Below, in pieces: positions 54,253 to 63,458 of a stretch of DNA of 64,000 nucleotides. The stretch covers positions 124,001 to 188,000 of the forward strand of contig NZ_LS999839.1 in assembly GCF_900564155.1 (NCBI RefSeq), given 5' to 3'. A program made the translations under genes and the position numbers. Position 1 is the stretch's first letter; each line of letters starts with the position of its first letter. The notes beneath the pieces are model-generated. The model did no database searches. It saw only the letters and a list, made by a program, of their open reading frames with translations, and had not been told where the DNA came from. Origin of the DNA: Pedobacter schmidteae (GTDB lineage: Bacteria > Bacteroidota > Bacteroidia > Sphingobacteriales > Sphingobacteriaceae).

Positions 54253-54858
54253 TTAAAAAAAACGGACTAAAGCTGCGGCAAACAACACAGGTAACAAATC
54301 TTGTGATCTATTAAGGTAAGCCTTGATACTGAGATTAGCTTTTACGAGATGATTACTTACTGTTGACACCGATACGCCCATAATTCCAGCAGCCTCTTCA
54401 TAGCTCTTTCCTTCTATCTTACAGAGTATAAAAGCAGTTTTACGCTGAGGCGGAAGTGTTTCTATCGCTTTATTGATCATTTCCCGGCTTTCCTTGTTCA
54501 GCAAATCTTCTTCTGTATGGGTGTAAAGTTCGGTTGTAACGAGCCTGAATTTTTCCTGCAATTTTCTATCCCGGGCTACTTTTCTAAAATGATCGTATAC
54601 AAGATTCTCTGCAATGGTATACAAATACGATTTAAAAGACTGCGAGGCATTAATGTATTCCCGCTTTTCCCAAACTTTTAAAAAAAGATCCTGAATGATC
54701 TCATCAGCCACATCCTGATCCTTTAGCAGCCTTAACAATCGCCCATAAATCATTTCACTATAATGCGCATATAACCTCCCAAAAGCGAGCTCTTCTCCCG
54801 CTTTCAGTTGATTCAATGTATCTTGTTCATTCCAGCCTTCCTGCTGCTCAATACGCAT
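54253..54858 (-). CDS. ECF RNA polymerase sigma factor
   Basis: The protein has 201 residues. Region 2 has 'LKAGEELAFGRLYAHYSEMIYGRLLRLLKDQDVADEIIQDLFLKVWEKR' (17-65); region 4 has 'LPPQRKTAFILCKIEGKSYEEAAGIMGVSVSTVSNHLVKA' (about 138-177). It is the first gene of the second regulated locus and should switch on the susC operon when FecR is triggered. Confidence 0.93.
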   Translation of the reverse strand: MRIEQQEGWNEQDTLNQLKAGEELAFGRLYAHYSEMIYGRLLRLLKDQDVADEIIQDLFLKVWEKREYINASQSFKSYLYTIAENLVYDHFRKVARDRKLQEKFRLVTTELYTHTEEDLLNKESREMINKAIETLPPQRKTAFILCKIEGKSYEEAAGIMGVSVSTVSNHLVKANLSIKAYLNRSQDLLPVLFAAALVRFF

Positions 54859-55062
54859 TTAACAATTCATTTAAACCCAATAATCAATTACCCTATGGGC
54901 ATATTCATCTTACCAATATTATATATAATTTCCGAATTAAATGCAATCCCTCACAAGTTTATGGTGTACCGCCTTCTTTTGCAACAGGTTATTTGTCTTC
55001 ATGTCTTCCATCCTAACAAAACAATCCAAGTCAATTTTTGTTAAACTCTGGAAAAAGATCCA

Positions 55063-55551
55063 ATGAAAGCTTCCATATTCCTTATTGGCTTGGCTGTATG
55101 CCTGGCCGCCTGCACCAGCGAAAATAAAAACAAACAAACCGGCGATAGCACTGAGGTAATTGCTGTCGACACAACTTTTACAGCCACAAATCCTAAAAAA
55201 AGTAGTAGCGATTGTTATGTATACATCAAAAACAGGGACACCGCATCGCTTAAAATAAAGATGGAAGGAGAAGAACTAACCGGCGAATTGAATTACAAGC
55301 TATTTGAAAAAGATGGCAATACCGGAAAAATTGCCGGAGAAATGAGAGGAGATACCATTATTGCAGAATATACTTTTGACTCAGAAGGCCTGCGCTCGGT
55401 TAGAGAAGTAGTTTTCGTAAAAAAAGCTGATGGCAACATTTACGAAGGCAGTGGTGAAATGATGGACAAAGGAGGCAAAATGGTTTTTAAAAATCCTTCG
55501 ACCCTCAAATTTGGACCAACCATGGTATTCATACCAACAAGCTGTAAGTAA
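55063..55551 (+). CDS. Small lipoprotein of unknown function
   Basis: The protein has 162 residues with lipobox LAAC (Cys17), followed by a polar linker (TSENKNKQTGDST) and a beta-rich domain ('DCYVYIKNRDTASLKIKMEGEELTGELNYKLFEKDGNTGKIAGEMRGDTIIAEYTF'). A single Cys at each end of the domain (SSSDC and the penultimate residue of PTSCK) could form a disulfide. It resembles small stand-alone Bacteroidota lipoproteins with a beta-barrel-like fold. It is convergent with the third locus. Confidence 0.7.
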   Translation: MKASIFLIGLAVCLAACTSENKNKQTGDSTEVIAVDTTFTATNPKKSSSDCYVYIKNRDTASLKIKMEGEELTGELNYKLFEKDGNTGKIAGEMRGDTIIAEYTFDSEGLRSVREVVFVKKADGNIYEGSGEMMDKGGKMVFKNPSTLKFGPTMVFIPTSCK

Positions 55552-55555
55552 AAAT

Positions 55556-58234
55556 TCAAGGGCCTATTTTTAGATAAGCAGGCAAGGTCAGCGATCCCAG
55601 TTGGCCGTTCATATCAGTTCCTTCCATTACAATTGTATAAGAAGCAGCTTGATCTGCAGCATAAAAAGAAACCGTTACTTCTCCTTTTTCATTGGTTACC
55701 AAATTGGGTACCCAGTGTATGGTAGAGCGGATATCCAAAATAGATTTATCGGCGGCATTACTCCTGTATCGTGGACTATAAAATTGTTTAGGCAACGTGA
55801 ATACAAGCGGTTTAAGTAAATAGGCTCCAGAACTTTGTTTTATAAATGGGCCTTTTCCACCACGCGTAGTAATTTCTATATAAGCATAATCTACCCCAGA
55901 TACACCACCAATGCCCGTGGCCACGCCATTTTTACTAAACATGGTCTCCGCCGTGCTCAAAAACTGACTGTTATACCCGGCATTGTACCTGGGACTGTGC
56001 ATCACCTCTATTCCTGTAATATCCTCTGCCTTAAAATGATCCAGACATTCTATCAGATATAAATAACGCTCACGCATGCCCTCATTTGCCGCATCCGTCG
56101 GATCCAGGGGCTGGTAGTAGTGGTAGGTTTGATCCAGATCAACGCCATCCATTACAATTTTTACCACTTTTCCGTTAATTATCATACCATACTTTCTTAC
56201 CGGAGAAGGAGGGAATAAATAGCTTCCTGTTTTAAGATTTGTAACATATTGAAATAGCAAATCATATAGACTCTTTTTTCCTTCCTTTTGCAAATCTTTC
56301 TCTGTCATCACCTGATCAGCCTCTCCCGGACCATTTAAATTATATGATTTCTTAACTATTTTCTTTGCGCTGATATTTACCTCCTGCAGTAATCGTCCGC
56401 TAATTTTATCGCTTTTCGCCGAAAGTTCAGTTGCAGTTTTAACTTTAGCCAACAGTACGCTATCCTGATCCTCTTCTTTTTCAGCTATCGGTAACGCCCC
56501 AAAAACAGGTGGCTGCCATTCATCCACCTCTAAATTTACAAGAAACCCCTTACCTTTTTTATTATAAGCCTGAAGTTTATAAGATGCCGAATCAGAAAGC
56601 GGAAGATTTTTGAATATAAACCGGCCATCCGATGCTGCTACAGTATCGCGGATAACAAAGGGCTTTTGCCCAATCAGGTTTACCCGTGCAGCAGCAATTC
56701 CGCTAAATACAGAAGATACCTTCCCCGTAATAACAAATTCGGTTTCTGCCGGGTATTTTGCCGGCTTCGGATCAAACACATCCTTCCAGTCATAGCCGGT
56801 CCAACCTTGTGTAAGTAATAAATTGTCTAATGCGCGGCTAGAATTCAAACCGGTATCTGCATAAAAACCTGGGCCTTCTATTTCTCCTTTAAGATCAGCA
56901 GTCAGAAAAACCCTCGTCATCATATTTGCCTTTCCCGTAAAATCACCAAGTACCTGCCCATCATCTGTAACTGCCAAAGAAAAACTTCCTTGTACAGGCT
57001 CATTATCTTTATTGGTCACTTTTAAATTCAAAGCAATGCTATCTCTGAAATAATGCTTAGCACCTGTCGTTTGCACAGTAACATTCAACTGATCCTTGTG
57101 GTCAATATAAATCATCCGTTCATTTAATGCTGTACCATCTCTGCTCAACAAAGTAAAACGCGTGATACCAGTTGGAAAGATTTTCTTGCTAATAGTTTCT
57201 TTTGCCGTTCCGGCCGTTAAATTCACAGGAACCGCATAACAAACAACCCCTCTGGCTTGCCCCACAAGAAAGTATCCCTCTGTGCTCTTCGCTTTCCCAC
57301 CTGCAACTATGGTAACAGATACATCCGTATGCTCGGGTTCATTACTTATTTTCAACGCTGTTCCGTCTTCATAGACTACCGGTAATGGATAATTTTTAAC
57401 CTGTCCGCCAGGCAAAACAACCGCAGCGTGGTATACCACTCCTTTTTCCGGGTTCAGCTCAAAGTCGCCAATCCCCTTATAAATTGATTTAAATGAGCAG
57501 ATCTCTCTTTTTTTATCATCGAACACTTTTCCCTCTATGCCCACTCCCTTTCCGTTTTTCCCTAATGCTTTAAAACCTACCCTGCCATTAATCCCTGCCA
57601 GTAGTCTACCACTTTCCGGCATAAATTGAAGATCCAGGTCTGTTGAATCAGACCCAACAGGTATTTTAGCTGCAGATTTCTGCCGACCGGAATACGCCGA
57701 TGTACCGTTCTTTTTTATCGCATTTTTTTCTTTAACAGCAATGTCTCCCGCCACCAGGTTACTAATAAATATATTTGCCGTATAAGCCGACTGCTCAGCG
57801 AAATTGCGCATCCAATTGGTATAAGCCCGAAATGCATAGACACCTGAAGACAAGTCCATATCTGCTAAACTGATATTTGCCCACCCCAATCCATACCTCA
57901 ACGGAATTTTTATACGTTTTGTAACCTGGTTTCTATCGTTAACCAGTTCCACATAACATATTCCACTTTTTTCGGAAGCTTCTAAATATGGTCCTTGCAA
58001 CGCATAAACCTTAAACCAAATGGTATCTTGTGTGGTGTAGTTACATTTATCCAGATGAAGATATAGTTTTTCAACAGGCATTTTTTTCCTGAGGGTATCC
58101 ATAAATGTCACAATAGCTTTTGCCTGGCTCAGAAAAACCGGTTTTGTTTGCGCAGAGCCCCGCATGCCCCAGCACCAAAGCACGCCGATAAGCAACAGTT
58201 TAAAAAACTGAGCCCTTTTTCTTTCTTGTTTCAT
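55556..58234 (-). CDS. Large exported protein with MG2-like and TonB-plug-like domains
   Basis: The protein has 892 residues with a signal peptide to about residue 29 (RGSAQ). The N-terminal part resembles macroglobulin MG2 domains ('EKLYLHLDKCNYTTQDTIWFKVYALQ', 'LSSGVYAFRAYTNWMRN'). The middle has further Ig-like domains ('VTNKDNEPVQGSFSLAVTDDGQV') and a carboxypeptidase-like repeat ('FVITGKVSSVFSGIAAARVNLIGQ'). The last third has a plug-like region ('MTEKDLQKEGKKSLYDLLFQYV', 'MIINGKVVKIVMDGVDLD') and a final MG-like 'VTVSFYAADQAASYTIVMEGTDMNGQLG'. It has no thioester or barrel. Its start overlaps the upstream gene by 35 bases. A role in surface complexes is plausible but unproven. Confidence 0.8.
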   Translation of the reverse strand: MKQERKRAQFFKLLLIGVLWCWGMRGSAQTKPVFLSQAKAIVTFMDTLRKKMPVEKLYLHLDKCNYTTQDTIWFKVYALQGPYLEASEKSGICYVELVNDRNQVTKRIKIPLRYGLGWANISLADMDLSSGVYAFRAYTNWMRNFAEQSAYTANIFISNLVAGDIAVKEKNAIKKNGTSAYSGRQKSAAKIPVGSDSTDLDLQFMPESGRLLAGINGRVGFKALGKNGKGVGIEGKVFDDKKREICSFKSIYKGIGDFELNPEKGVVYHAAVVLPGGQVKNYPLPVVYEDGTALKISNEPEHTDVSVTIVAGGKAKSTEGYFLVGQARGVVCYAVPVNLTAGTAKETISKKIFPTGITRFTLLSRDGTALNERMIYIDHKDQLNVTVQTTGAKHYFRDSIALNLKVTNKDNEPVQGSFSLAVTDDGQVLGDFTGKANMMTRVFLTADLKGEIEGPGFYADTGLNSSRALDNLLLTQGWTGYDWKDVFDPKPAKYPAETEFVITGKVSSVFSGIAAARVNLIGQKPFVIRDTVAASDGRFIFKNLPLSDSASYKLQAYNKKGKGFLVNLEVDEWQPPVFGALPIAEKEEDQDSVLLAKVKTATELSAKSDKISGRLLQEVNISAKKIVKKSYNLNGPGEADQVMTEKDLQKEGKKSLYDLLFQYVTNLKTGSYLFPPSPVRKYGMIINGKVVKIVMDGVDLDQTYHYYQPLDPTDAANEGMRERYLYLIECLDHFKAEDITGIEVMHSPRYNAGYNSQFLSTAETMFSKNGVATGIGGVSGVDYAYIEITTRGGKGPFIKQSSGAYLLKPLVFTLPKQFYSPRYRSNAADKSILDIRSTIHWVPNLVTNEKGEVTVSFYAADQAASYTIVMEGTDMNGQLGSLTLPAYLKIGP

Positions 58235-58712
58235 TTATAAAGTTCTTTTTCCCCGGAAGCTCTTCTGCAATATCCAGTAACAGTGCAAATAGCCGTTTAG
58301 AAAGTCCCTTTTCGGCTCCTGAATAGGCAATATCGTATTTAAAAACACGTGCCCGTTCTCCCATAACAGAGGCGGTTACAGTTAAATTATATTTACCACT
58401 CAATTCAATTCCAGCTGAGTTGATCAAGCCATTTAACACATAGGCGACAGAACGGTTGTCAATCAACGAATCTTTTGTTGAAATTATAAATTGTTTACGG
58501 TTTACGATTACGTCGTACCCCCGCTTTGAAAAAGCCTGTTGCAGGAAGTAAATATTCTGGTTTAGTGGTACGGCATTTTCAATCCATATTTTATTGACTC
58601 CCTTAAAAACGACGGTGTCTTTGACCTGATTTTTAACTGGATTTTTTACTTGTCCAACAACAATAAATGGGAAAGTACATAACCAGAACATCAATTTGTT
58701 CATATTCATCAT
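58200..58712 (-). CDS. Exported protein of unknown function in the GH28-like operon
   Basis: The protein has 170 residues with a short signal sequence (MFWLCTFPFIVVGQ). The mature part begins with a 'KNPVKNQVKD' repeat-like stretch, then 'VNKIWIENAVPLNQNIYFLQQAFSKRGYDVIVNRKQFIISTKDSLIDNR', followed by 'YNLTVTASVMGERARVFKYDIAY'. No family is recognised. The start overlaps the stop of the GH28-like gene (ATGA) and the end overlaps the next gene by 35 bases, so the three are translationally coupled. Confidence 0.7.
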   Translation of the reverse strand: MMNMNKLMFWLCTFPFIVVGQVKNPVKNQVKDTVVFKGVNKIWIENAVPLNQNIYFLQQAFSKRGYDVIVNRKQFIISTKDSLIDNRSVAYVLNGLINSAGIELSGKYNLTVTASVMGERARVFKYDIAYSGAEKGLSKRLFALLLDIAEELPGKKNFINETRKKKGSVF

Positions 58713-60385
58713 AGCCTTAATTTTACGGTTTTTTCATCTGCCCCATCCACAGCAGCGACTTGTTTTTTCGCCTTTCTTAAGTCACCTCCATCTACAATGA
58801 TCCCCTCATTGCCTGCTCCCTCTAAACTCAGCAAAACCTTACAGGATGTTAAAACACGGGTTGCCGTAAACAACAAATCTTTTGAATTTGATATCCTCAG
58901 CAACGATGGTGCAGTCATACTTCCCTGCACACTTAACCCATTAATGGCTCCATCTTCAACACCATCAAATACGATTGCCGGACGGGCATCATCGGCTTCA
59001 AACTCAAAACGCACATTCTGTAAACTCAAGCCTTTTACATTTCTCGCGTATAATCCATAGGCCGGCGGGCCACCCGGTGCAACGTCCCAAACCCCAAAAT
59101 ATTCGGCTGCAATTTTTGGAATGTTTCTTTTTTCGGCTTGTGCAGCCGTCCCCCCACCCGCATAGGTCACATGAACATCAGTAAAGCTGATGTTTTCCAG
59201 GTAGTAATCGCCCATACCATTTAAAGTAATACACGAATTCTTTTCGCCTTCCCAGGTATGCAGGTCAAAATGAATATCAGGATGGGGAACCGGTAATGCC
59301 AGTACCGAGGCTCTAATGCCATTAAACGAAATATTCCGCACAAAAGGCCGATCGGCAGATGGGGTATTGCCCGAATTGTTGCTGGCAAGGCCACTAAATC
59401 CGATGCCAATTGGCCCGGTTACATTTTTCATGATGATATTAGAAAAACTAAAGTTCTCTATACTTGCCTTGCCTGCACTAATCTTTATCGGACAACCATA
59501 CGTGTCATAAATTAAACAATTGGAAACTACTATATTTTGAGATTCGCCACCCCCAAAACGAAAGATAGACCAGCGTGTGCTAAAAGAACAATTGGTAATG
59601 GTTACAAATTTATTACTGCCAAACAGCGCACAGGCATCATCCTGACATTGTACATCGCAATTCGTGATGTGAACATATTGACAGCTGCTGAAATGAAAGC
59701 CATCATTATTTTTATTTACGCGATTATAAATTCTTACACCGTCTATAAACACCTGTTTGCATTGCAATAACCTTATGCAATGGTATGCGCTGGCCTGTAA
59801 AAAAACATCGTGCAGACGAAGTTCTGTACATTGATAAAAGATAAACAGATGTGGGCGGTCAAAATTACCCCCAACACCATTTTGTCCCGGCCCGGTGTTG
59901 TCTCCTTTTCCTGTATAAAAAGCCAGTCCGTTCCCATCTATGGTTCCTTTTCCCTCAATGCTCAGCCGCTCCGCATTTACGGCATAAAGAAACACAATGT
60001 TTCCATTCCCCGGGGGTACGCCCTTACCTGCCGTATAATCTTCTCTTTTCGGACTACCTAAAAGTTTCCCTCCTGCTGATAAATGAAAAGTGACATTGGA
60101 TTTAAGCTGCAAAGTTCCCGACAAAAAAACACCGGTCGGGATAAGTACCATTCCTCCCTGCGCTGTACTGCAGGCATCTATTGCGGCTTGTATGGCTGCG
60201 GTATCCAGGGTCTTTCCGTCACCTTTCGCACCATAATCCCATACATCATATACACTTGTTTTGCTTCCTGTTTCAGGTAGCCTGGCACTAATCATAGCAG
60301 CCCCGGCCACAGTCAAAGCCGGAACAGAAACTTTGCCTAGCCAGGCGCGGCGGGAAATCTGTCCCGACGATTCGTGATTGATCAT
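58709..60385 (-). CDS. GH28-related right-handed beta-helix protein, twin-arginine signal
   Basis: The protein has 558 residues. An N-terminal SRRAWLGK (11-18) and hydrophobic stretch form a twin-arginine signal. The Pectate_lyase_3/GH28 start 'DVWDYGAKGDGKTLDTAAIQAAIDAC' (47-72) is followed by beta-helix coils. Of the polygalacturonase signatures, the NxD site appears as NNDGF (226-230) and the DD site as QDDAC (248-252), but the HG site reads RWSIFRFGGGES (271-282) and the RIK site CPIKIS. The three acidic residues are thus kept while the His and Arg are not, so it may cleave another polysaccharide. It is exported folded. Confidence 0.82.
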   Translation of the reverse strand: MINHESSGQISRRAWLGKVSVPALTVAGAAMISARLPETGSKTSVYDVWDYGAKGDGKTLDTAAIQAAIDACSTAQGGMVLIPTGVFLSGTLQLKSNVTFHLSAGGKLLGSPKREDYTAGKGVPPGNGNIVFLYAVNAERLSIEGKGTIDGNGLAFYTGKGDNTGPGQNGVGGNFDRPHLFIFYQCTELRLHDVFLQASAYHCIRLLQCKQVFIDGVRIYNRVNKNNDGFHFSSCQYVHITNCDVQCQDDACALFGSNKFVTITNCSFSTRWSIFRFGGGESQNIVVSNCLIYDTYGCPIKISAGKASIENFSFSNIIMKNVTGPIGIGFSGLASNNSGNTPSADRPFVRNISFNGIRASVLALPVPHPDIHFDLHTWEGEKNSCITLNGMGDYYLENISFTDVHVTYAGGGTAAQAEKRNIPKIAAEYFGVWDVAPGGPPAYGLYARNVKGLSLQNVRFEFEADDARPAIVFDGVEDGAINGLSVQGSMTAPSLLRISNSKDLLFTATRVLTSCKVLLSLEGAGNEGIIVDGGDLRKAKKQVAAVDGADEKTVKLRL

Positions 60386-60852
60386 TGTTTGCTGAATTTG
60401 AGAATTAATATTGCCTTGGGCGCTTCAATAATTTCACCGGTGTCTTTATCTTCATATTTGATATCGCTAAAATTCACTTCCCAGATCATGTCATTGGCCG
60501 ATATATCCACAATCTTCCAAACATGTGCCTCAAAAATGGAAGCATCAAATAACTCAATATAGATCAAACTCTTCTCTTCAGCCAGGTTATATCCCGTCGT
60601 CAGTACCTCCCTGTCCCGGGTAACCAGGCTGGCTTTCAAACTCTTCATAAAACTGATTTCGTTGATGATGCTGCCTCCCTCCAACATTTCCTCATACTCT
60701 TTTTGCCCTGTCTGGTCATAATAAGTGATTTTGTTGGACTGAACGGTCCATTTCCCCATTAAATGATCATTCACTTTTACTACCTGCGAGGCATCCTTTT
60801 TGCATCCAACAACAGCTAAGGCCATAAATGCGATCAACAACAGTTTATTCAT
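60382..60852 (-). CDS. Lipocalin-like lipoprotein
   Basis: The protein has 156 residues with lipobox VVGC (Cys17) and then KKD. 'LMGKWTVQSNKITYYDQTGQK' resembles the first strand of 'lipocalin-like' DUFs in Bacteroidota, followed by an antiparallel beta pattern. The function is unknown. The stop overlaps the GH28-like start (ATGA). Confidence 0.75.
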   Translation of the reverse strand: MNKLLLIAFMALAVVGCKKDASQVVKVNDHLMGKWTVQSNKITYYDQTGQKEYEEMLEGGSIINEISFMKSLKASLVTRDREVLTTGYNLAEEKSLIYIELFDASIFEAHVWKIVDISANDMIWEVNFSDIKYEDKDTGEIIEAPKAILILKFSKQ

Positions 60853-60891
60853 TGTTTATTTTTTGATAAATAGTTCAGACAATTAACAGTT

Positions 60892-60930
60892 AAAACCCTA
60901 CAGGACTGAAGCAATCCCGTAAGGTTTTTA
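60892..60930 (-). terminator. Stem-loop between the discoidin-type and lipocalin-like genes
   Basis: AAAACCTTACGGGA pairs with TCCTGTAGGGTTTT (one wobble or mismatch); the minus strand then continues TTTTAACTG. It may be a partial terminator that lowers expression of the distal genes. Confidence 0.55.
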
Positions 60931-60971
60931 GGTGTATAATTGGAGCGCTGAGAGAATTGATTTAGTAAAAC

Positions 60972-62198
60972 TTATAGTTTATCTTTCTTGTAAACCTCAA
61001 TTTCCGAGACATTGATATTTGTGGCTTCGTCCCGAACCCCGATATTGATTTTGATATATCTTCCCTTCAGGTTCACAAGTGCAGTATTATCCGTATTCGC
61101 AGAGATGTATATATCTTCATCATCAGGTTGTCCGAATTTGATATAAGCCCTTTTCCACTTCGTATCTGTTGCTATCGTTGCAGCATCTGTATACAGCACT
61201 TCATAATAAGTGATTTTAGCCGGATCTTTGGTGAAGTAAACCTGAGTAGTGTTGAAGTCCTTAACGGCCCCAAGATCAACATAAAACCATACATTCAAAT
61301 CTGCACGGTCTCCACTACTTGGCTGCCACTTATTGGTATTGGAACGATCTCCATCTGTAAGCGGCGTGCCACTCGAACTACTTGTAGTCACTTTTTTGCT
61401 CAAAGCAAAATTCTCATCTTTTGATGGCGGCTTAGGCGGTACATACAAAATAATATTGGTCACCTCCGTAAAAGGGGTATAAAAAACATCCATCGCTGTA
61501 GGCACAGGTTTATAACCTGTACGATAAGTAAAGGTAGTACCGGTTTTATATCCGGGCAGCACCAATGAATCCAACATGGCCGGTTTATCATTAGGCATGT
61601 TAGGATTTGCAACAGGTACCTGTTTGACGGTTTTCTCGGTTCCGTCTATACTGGTATACTTCACTTCCACAATTGTGGCCTGTTCGCTTACCCCAAACCA
61701 TTTTAGCACCACTCTTTTGTTTGAGGGGTAATAGATAGCACTGTCCAGCGGCCGGTTAAATATAGATTCGGCATAACTATCACCATAAACAGTACCCGTT
61801 ATTTCAGCCTTCGAAGAATTATGTCCCAAATCATCATAGGTATAAACCTCAAATGCGTACACTCCCGGTGCCATATTGCTGATCAGGTGTTTAATTGTAT
61901 CTGTAGCTGCTGTTTTTTTAACAGGGATGATGACCGAATCCTTTCTTTGATTCCAAAAAACCTTGCATTTAGTGATTTTAGGATCCGATACCAGGAGCCA
62001 TTGCAGCTGCAAACGGTTCCTGCCCGAAAATACCCGGAGTGAATCTACTCTTCCCGTATAAACGATCTCACCATCTTTCACAAAGTCCTTGTAATTTGCA
62101 TCCATCTTATCACAGGATGCCAGAAGGCCGCCTGTCAATACCAGCAACAATAAGGAGATACCGTTGCCCCATTTTTTATATCGCATTGCTAATTTCAT
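60972..62198 (-). CDS. DUF4998 and discoidin (F5/8 type C) domain lipoprotein
   Basis: The protein has 408 residues with lipobox LASC (Cys29). The DUF4998-type part (about 35-255) has 'DGEIVYTGRVDSLRVFSGRNRLQLQWLLVSDPKI' and 'MAPGVYAFEVYTYDDLGHNSS'. From about 265 a discoidin-like sugar-binding domain follows: 'NFALSKKVTTSSSS', 'LTDGDRSNTNKWQ', 'WFYVDLGAVKDFNTTQVYF', 'GRYIKINIG'. It is probably a surface glycan-binding protein of the locus. It lies 8 bases after the DUF4959-type gene. Confidence 0.88.
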   Translation of the reverse strand: MKLAMRYKKWGNGISLLLLVLTGGLLASCDKMDANYKDFVKDGEIVYTGRVDSLRVFSGRNRLQLQWLLVSDPKITKCKVFWNQRKDSVIIPVKKTAATDTIKHLISNMAPGVYAFEVYTYDDLGHNSSKAEITGTVYGDSYAESIFNRPLDSAIYYPSNKRVVLKWFGVSEQATIVEVKYTSIDGTEKTVKQVPVANPNMPNDKPAMLDSLVLPGYKTGTTFTYRTGYKPVPTAMDVFYTPFTEVTNIILYVPPKPPSKDENFALSKKVTTSSSSGTPLTDGDRSNTNKWQPSSGDRADLNVWFYVDLGAVKDFNTTQVYFTKDPAKITYYEVLYTDAATIATDTKWKRAYIKFGQPDDEDIYISANTDNTALVNLKGRYIKINIGVRDEATNINVSEIEVYKKDKL

Positions 62199-62206
62199 AT
62201 TCTTGT

Positions 62207-63439
62207 TTATTTAACCTGTCCGTAAAAAGACAATTCGAAAAGGTGGAAAAATCCGGTTGCTCCACCCACAGCACCCCAGCAATCAATGGCTTTCCAGGCT
62301 ACATACCTTACAGCCGGGATATCTTCCGGGAATTCGTACTCCTGTCCGTTTGCACCAAGTTCATTATCCTCGTTGGAATTCTGATTTAATGGCAAACCAG
62401 AAGGTTTGATCATGATCTGTTCATCCAGTTTTACCCAACTGTTGACATCTGAAGGCGTGTTGGTGCCCCATAGTTCCCATTTATGCGGGTTACCATGATT
62501 AAATGCCCAGGAACTTCCAGAACGTTGCCATAATTTATAACGGCTCAGTCTGGCCGTTACACCCAAATCAATAGGTAACCAGGCCGGTTGATCCACATTT
62601 TGTTTGGTATGGAACATACTGCTGGTATTGCCGTCGAAAAGGTTTTTCCAAACATAAGTGCTGTTGTAATCCACAAATTCCTTTACACCGGCTCCTGATA
62701 CAGGAAGTGGGGCAATTTGCGGAATAGGGAACTTCTTCCTCAGATCAACAAACTTCTTCTTATCCAGTTCTATTTCATAGATAGGTACCAGTTCAAATTT
62801 AAGGGTATCTGATAAGTTACCCCATCTGTCCCGTACATACAGACCAAATTTCTGCAGTACTGGCTGTAAGCCCCGCACATTAAATTTTCCTCCTTCAAGC
62901 GCAGTATAATTGGCATCAATCTGACGCCACTCTTTCTGGTCCTCATTCCACAATAGGGCACCAATCACCATATTTGCTTTGTCTACATTGATAAACTTGG
63001 TGCTAAAACCTCCAAATGATTCTTTCACGGTAAGAGATTCTCTCACTTTGGCCAAAGATGATATCAATGGCTGGATACTTACCTCAACAGGAGCAGATGC
63101 CTTTTCACTTCTGCTTACGGCATAAAGTCTGACCTGATGAACTTCCGTATCAGCATACCCTTCCACAATCAGCGATTTTTGATAAAATGAGGCTTTAGCT
63201 TCCCTTTTTACTCCCTTCACCTCATACTCGGCCCTCACATAAAGTAAGTTCAGGTCGTCTGGCAAAGTATAAGTTATTTTGGCACCTCCAGGCATATTTT
63301 CTACAATTGGAGCTTTAATAACCCCCGGAGCTTTGCCATCGTCGGTTAGTGGAGCAAGTACATCCTGCTTACATCCTGCCATTATTGCTGCCAGGAAACA
63401 ACCACCTATTAACAGTTTAAAAATCTTCATTCTTTTCAT
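62207..63439 (-). CDS. DUF4959 / DUF5126 / DUF5000-type lipoprotein
   Basis: The protein has 410 residues with lipobox MAGC (Cys23). The order is DUF4959-like (about 30-125, 'GAKITYTLPDDLNLLYVRAEYEV'), DUF5126-like (about 128-225, 'FSTKFINVDKANMVIGALLWNEDQKEW', 'FGLYVRDRWGNLSDT') and DUF5000-like discoidin (about 250-405, 'LFDGNTSSMFHTKQNVDQPAWLPIDLGVTARLSRYKLWQRSG'). It is found next to SusD in glycan-utilization loci and is likely a surface glycan-binding protein. It follows susD by 19 bases. Confidence 0.9.
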   Translation of the reverse strand: MKRMKIFKLLIGGCFLAAIMAGCKQDVLAPLTDDGKAPGVIKAPIVENMPGGAKITYTLPDDLNLLYVRAEYEVKGVKREAKASFYQKSLIVEGYADTEVHQVRLYAVSRSEKASAPVEVSIQPLISSLAKVRESLTVKESFGGFSTKFINVDKANMVIGALLWNEDQKEWRQIDANYTALEGGKFNVRGLQPVLQKFGLYVRDRWGNLSDTLKFELVPIYEIELDKKKFVDLRKKFPIPQIAPLPVSGAGVKEFVDYNSTYVWKNLFDGNTSSMFHTKQNVDQPAWLPIDLGVTARLSRYKLWQRSGSSWAFNHGNPHKWELWGTNTPSDVNSWVKLDEQIMIKPSGLPLNQNSNEDNELGANGQEYEFPEDIPAVRYVAWKAIDCWGAVGGATGFFHLFELSFYGQVK

Positions 63440-63458
63440 TTTTTTGTTAGAAAATTAA

